From contig JAJNNQ010000005.1 of NCBI GenBank assembly GCA_027886175.1, positions 377,001 to 441,000 on the forward strand: a stretch of DNA of 64,000 nt, given 5' to 3'. Shown piece by piece: positions 37,001 to 43,000 of this stretch (the stretch's first letter is position 1; every line of letters starts with the position of its first letter). Both the position numbers and the translations under genes were made by a program. Origin of the DNA: Phylloscopus collybita (lineage: Eukaryota > Chordata > Aves > Passeriformes > Phylloscopidae). The notes beneath the pieces are model-generated. The model did no database searches. It was not told where the DNA came from and saw only the letters and a program-made list of their open reading frames with translations.

Positions 37001-40000
37001 GCTGTGCAGAGTGAAAACAGACCAAGTGAGACAAAAATCCACATTAAACAAGGAATTCCAAACCCTGTTTCCAGGCTGTCTCCAGAGAGCCTGGCTTTCC
37101 AGGAGTCCTTTGCCTGTTGTGGCAAGGAGCTGCTTGGGACTGAGCTGCCCTGATGATGAGGCTTGGAATAATCCTGGGAGCATGGGGCACAGCAGGGCAC
37201 AGCAGGGTGTCACAGTGCAGGAGTGCCTCTGTGCTCATCCTGCTCTCGTGCCCTCTTGAGTCTCTCTTAAAACCTCAGGTCTCCCCTAAAGTACCTCCTA
37301 GCCATGAGCCCCATAATGCAATAAAGAACCCCCAAACAAGGAGAAACACTGAGATCACTTGTGGTTGAGAACACCAGCTTGATGTTGGGATTCTTGGGGT
37401 TCAAGACATGGAAGTCACCAGTGGAGGTGGAATTTGATTTGGGCCTCCCTGACTGAGCCACTGTGTCTCTCTTCTTCACAGTGAAGGATTTGGACACTGA
37501 AAAGTACTTCCACTTGGTAAGTATCCCTCTCCTGGCTGCAGGGATGATGGCTGCATGTGGGGGCTGCTGATATTAACTTAAGTTATGTCTGTGGGCTGTA
37601 GTGTCAGATGTGATGAACAGGCCGCATCGAGGCTCATTAGTTCTCTTCAGCAGGGTTCAAAGAGGCGCCGAAAGGTGATCTGTAGATAAGCTTTATCTGT
37701 AGATAAACGGAGGGGCATGATAAAGAATTGCCGGGATGGCAGAGAAATTGCTGCGTCCGATGGAGCTGCTGGCAGCCGCAGGGCGCTCCGGGGCGCGGTG
37801 TCAGCGGCACCTGGGCTGAGTCCCCTGCGGGAGCTGCTGGCATCCCATCCCGCCTGCTTCCCGGGAGCACGTCCGCGGGTTCCTGCCGCTGCACCGTGCT
37901 GCAAGCGCCGAGTGCTAAATGCTGCTAAAAGCTGTTAGGAGAAAAAGGTGTTGTGGACAACAACTACGTTTTATAGCCTGGTTTGAGGGTGGTTTTCTCT
38001 GCAAGGGTTTCCATGCTCAAGTAGAAGCACACGTGCGCACACATGCAGAGCAAGGAGGGAGAAGGTATGGGAAACTAACTGTTCACATGTGAAACAGTGC
38101 CAAGATGGACATCAGTTGCTTGCTTTGTCATTTGAGAGAGTAATTCGCTGACCTGACCAGTGGAATATTAATTTTTGTTTTGAAAAAGCCAGGATTCCTA
38201 CATACTGTGCCTTTTTCAAATCCAAGCAAAGCAGATTTCTGCAGAAGCCATGTGCACTGCTGCTGGGAGCCTGAGGTGCAGCCCAGACAGGGGTGTGAGA
38301 GCCCAGGGGAGCAAACAGGCCAGCGTGCAAAGGGAGATGGATGGGTTCATTTCCTTCATCCAGGGTGAGAGAGGCAATAAAGAGCACAGGAGAAACAAAT
38401 GTCTGAAAAACTAAGTATTATGGATCACTTTTTAAAAGCCATATAAGGGTGTGTTTATAAAGCAGTAGCTACTTTTTAATTGAATTTTATATGCGGTTGA
38501 AATTCTATGCTGAAAGGAAAATTTAGTGTGACACTTCCAGGGAGGAGTGCTCTGACCATGTGCTTTATGTGGGACCAGGTTCTCCCAACTGACGAATCCG
38601 TGGAACATAAGAAGTCCCACAGACAGAGCCATAGGAAGAAGGTTCTTCCAGAGATCTACCTGACACGGCTACTCTCCACCAAGGTAGGAGCTGGGCTGCC
38701 CCAGTTCTTGGCAGGTGGGATTGTTTGTGGTCTGCAGGGAGAAGCCTGCTCCAGGGAAGGAGCACTGTGGGGCTGGTTGCTCCCCAAAGGCAGTGGGACT
38801 CCTCTCCTGGATGGCTGGAGCATGTTTAGTGAGGCTGTCAGGCTCCTCAGGGTCCCTCCAGCTTCCCAGCTCATCCCTGCTGCTGTGTGATGCCCCACTG
38901 ATCTCCCTGGGATGGGCTGGGGTCTGTGCAGACAAAAGGGATTCTGGCTGCCTCAGGGCTTGAGATGCATTGCTGAGACCTGAACCCATCTGCCCAGAAA
39001 GAGATGCTGCTGGGACAGGAGGTGGAGGTGCTCAGCTGTGGGAGTAAGAAAAATGTCTGTGTGATCTGAGGTCAGATCTGGCCCATCTTTAATCCCAGCA
39101 TGGTGCCTCACTGAAGCCAAGATCACAGGGATGGCCAGCAGTCTCTGGTCTTTTTGTCTGTGGTGTACAGAACAAGCACAGATGTGAGATCCCAGCAGTA
39201 AGAAAGAAAATCTTGATGCCAAAAGAAATTAACCCCAAATGCAAGTTTATTATATCACTATCCACAAACAAACTGTTCCCTCCCTGCTTTGGCATCCCTT
39301 CTCTCTTCTGACTTATCCAACTGGCAGCAAAGGGTTTCCCCCGGGGTGCCACAGTCACAGCCCCTCTGCTGTGACTCCTGGCTTTGGGTGCTGCTGCTCT
39401 CCCCAGGGTCCATTGTGTCCTTGTCCTGCAGGGCACACTCCAGAAGTTCCTGGATGACTTGTTCAAAGCCATTCTCAGTATCCGAGACGATAAACCACCC
39501 GTGGCTGTGAAGTATTTCTTTGACTTCCTAGAGGAACAGGCAGAGAAGAGAGGGATCACAGACCCTGACACTCTGCACATCTGGAAGACCAACAGGTTTG
39601 GAAAAGGAAATCCTTCTTTTCTTCCTTGGGAGAAAGGAAGCCGCTTCTCTTGGGAGCGGCAGCTGCAAAACCCTGATCTTCTGGACTAATCATTAGGTTG
39701 CTAAAAGTAGAAGAGGGACTTGGAAAACAGGGAGGGTGGCAGAGAGGGCTGTGAAAGATGAAGTGAAACACAGGATTGGAGAACTTTGAAAAAATATGAA
39801 GCCCAGGGGAACAGTGAGCTGAAAGAGGAGGCATGGGCAGACAAAGGACAGAAAGAACTGGCATACCCAAATAATGAAAGGAGAAATAGGATGATGGGAG
39901 ACAGCAATGGTGTTAGCTGCAAGCACTGGAGATCTGAGACAGTCCAAGACCATGTCAGGTCTTAAAATATCATGGAAATTTTAAAGGTAACACAGGCACA

Positions 40001-43000
40001 GCCACTGGTGCCTCTCTGGGCCTGCAGCTGCTGGGAGCTGCTGAAGGAGCAGGGGCATGTGTGTGCCTACAGAGGGTTGTATGTGCCATATTCTCCAGCC
40101 TGAAAAGATGTCTTGAGGGTGAAGGTGTGTCCCTGCCCCTCTATCAAGGCAAGGGGTCTGTACTGGGGGTGATTAAGTAGCAGAACCCATCTCCTCAGCT
40201 TTCCTCTTTACTACTCCCTTTCTATCATCGTCTATCCTGCATTTCCGCCCCTCTTCCTCTGGTACACAAAAATTCATCTTGTGTGTGTCCCTGGATCCTT
40301 CCCTTTGCAGCCTACCACTGAGGTTTTGGGTCAACATCCTGAAAAACCCCCAGTTTGTCTTCGACATTGACAAGACAGACCACATTGACGCCTGTCTGTC
40401 TGTGATTGCCCAGGCCTTCATCGACGCCTGCTCGCTCTCCGACCTGCAGCTGGGCAAGGTTGGTGCAGCCAGGGCTCCAGCCCAGGCAGTGACAGCGTGG
40501 GCCAGGCTGGGTGGGCAGGGCCTGGCAGAGGGCACCAGCACGGCCTCCCTCCCATGGCTGGCTGGAGCCACTGCTTGGGCTCATGCAGCTGAGTTTTGGT
40601 TGTCTCCAGGGATGCATTTTCCCCTCCCTTCCCTGCCCCTTTGTTCAGGCTTCAGCTTGAAATTCGCACCTCCTCTGTCACCAACAGTGGCCAGGGAGTG
40701 GGGACACACAGTCACAGGCAGGATGGACACAAGGCAGGGCCCCCAGCCCGGGGGGCTCTCAGGGTGGGGGAGACCAATCCCTGGGCTGTGTGCTCAGGGT
40801 TACCCATCAGCTCCGTGAGCTGTCCCACAGCCATGGGAGAGCACTGCTGGCTCAGCACCATGTCTGAAACGCTTCCTGAGCCAGCTGAGCTGCTGCTGAA
40901 GCAGACAAACATCTGCTGTTGTCTTAGGCAGGGGCATAGCATGGAACACTGAGCACAGGTAGGGGCCAGTTCTGCTCAGAGCACCAATACAGGGCATGGG
41001 CAGACCCCATAGGGGAGCCCAGCTCCTCCAGTCAGGGCTGCTTTAGGGGACACCATTGGCATAATGATCCCATAAAGTAGCTGAGGGAAATGTAAACTCC
41101 TAGTGACAAGATGGAAAATGATGTAGCTCCAGGCAAAGCGTCAGTCGTTGCTCTCGGATATTTCTGCCCAACTTCTCACCTGGGAGAGAAGCCCAGGAGG
41201 TGAGCCAGTCCTCTGAGAACACAGGCTGTTCCTGTCCAGGGATCACAGACCAGGCCTGGCTCACCTAGAGGTGTGAGGCTCTCCAGGGCCATCCCAGTGA
41301 CACCATCCATCAGCAATGTGGAAGGGATTTGGGTTGGTGATCTCCTCCCGTGCAGCGTGTCCCTCCCACCGTGGCTATGGCCAGCCTGGGGTGGGAGGCT
41401 GGTGGGCTCAGCACACAGTGGGGAGCTGAGCCTGCTCCAGGCAATGTGAGGCTGCAGGGGCCAGGTCCCCCCTCCCACCCTGGGGCCCCACACACAGCCC
41501 CCCAGGGCTGGCTGGCAGGAAGACATCCCGTGTGCGTATTCTCTTTTCTCCCACTGCCTTGGCTGAGCACAGTGCTGACATTTGAAACTTCCTGACATAA
41601 ATAAGTTTTAGTAAGAAGTGCTGTAAATCACCCCCACTGCCCCCCCACCCCAGGCTGGTGGTGACAGTGTGTGACTTGGGGGACACCCTGTGGTGAGGGG
41701 GTGGGCGCTACACCCCCAGCCCCAGAGCTGCAGGAAGCCTTTGTTGGGAGAGGTTAATGCTGGAGGAAGATCTATTGAGTGCCTGATTTTTTGTTTGTTT
41801 GGGTTTTGGTCTTTTTTTCGCATGTGTTACGAAACACCTACAATTTGTCCTTGTCAAGTGGCAGATGAGGGGAAGAGGGGTCAGCTGGAGTCAGACAGCA
41901 GATGGAAACACTTTTCTGGAATACAATAGTATAAGTGAATGAATTGTTGAGTAATGTGGGAAGAACAAATCCTCAGCATAAAAATCAGCTTGCATGTACA
42001 CGCAGTGTATCACTGAGCATTTTCCAGACTGGATTCTTCCCTTGGTTTCAGCACATTGCTCTTGATACTGCAAATGTGAGAGCAGACTTAGTGCACGCAT
42101 CTGTGGTGCACAAGCAGTTAATAAACCAGTGCCCGTCTCTTCATAATAGAGACAAATCAGACACAAACTAAAAAATAACTTAGAAAAGAGGCAGCATGGT
42201 TTTTCTTTGTGTTTCCAAGGAAAAAAAAATAATGCCATGAGCAGGCTCTCTGAAAGTTGGCCACATTCTCATAATGCCTTGTCACTGGGTTTGAAAATAA
42301 ACTGCTGTGGGATCTGGTGCCCGTTTCCTGTTTCCCCTGCAGCATTAGCCAAGCTACAGATTGCAGCAGCAGATTGGAGTCACCCCGGGCTCCCCTATTC
42401 CTGCCTGACAGAGCCAAGTATGCTGCCCGTGGGCAGAACCTGCCACTCCCTCCCCTCTCCACCTGTCAGAGCACTGGGGAGCAGTCCTGCACACTGTGCT
42501 GGGGTGGCAGGACACGATGATCTCATTCTCTTTGGTGTTCCCAAGCTTGGGGCCGTTCCCCTAGGGGATGCAACATGAGGCTAGTCAGCCAGGTTCATTC
42601 CTGGGGTAATGATATCAGGAGGGCAGGATTGCCTTGAGGTTAAAATTATTCATGCTGTGTTTGCAAGGAGGGCAGCAGAGTTGTGTCTCCACTGGTACAA
42701 CCCAGTTGTGTGGCTGGGAGGTTAAGGCTGCTGTGTCCAAGCTGACATTAATCAAGAGAATTCAGTATTCTCTGTTAATTACTTTACATGCACTCAATTT
42801 AGGCTAGGCAGGCTGGATTAGCCAGTGCAAAATAAATCAAAGCTACATGAAAAATCCAAAAGCAACATTTCAGCTGACAAAGTTCAACTTGTAAGATAGC
42901 TTTGTTCTTTAGCTTAAATCAATGTGGCTGCTCAAGAAACCCCAGCAAATATGTGCAGAAGCCCTTCCCTTGTTGCCAATTTCCACACACAGCACCACAG

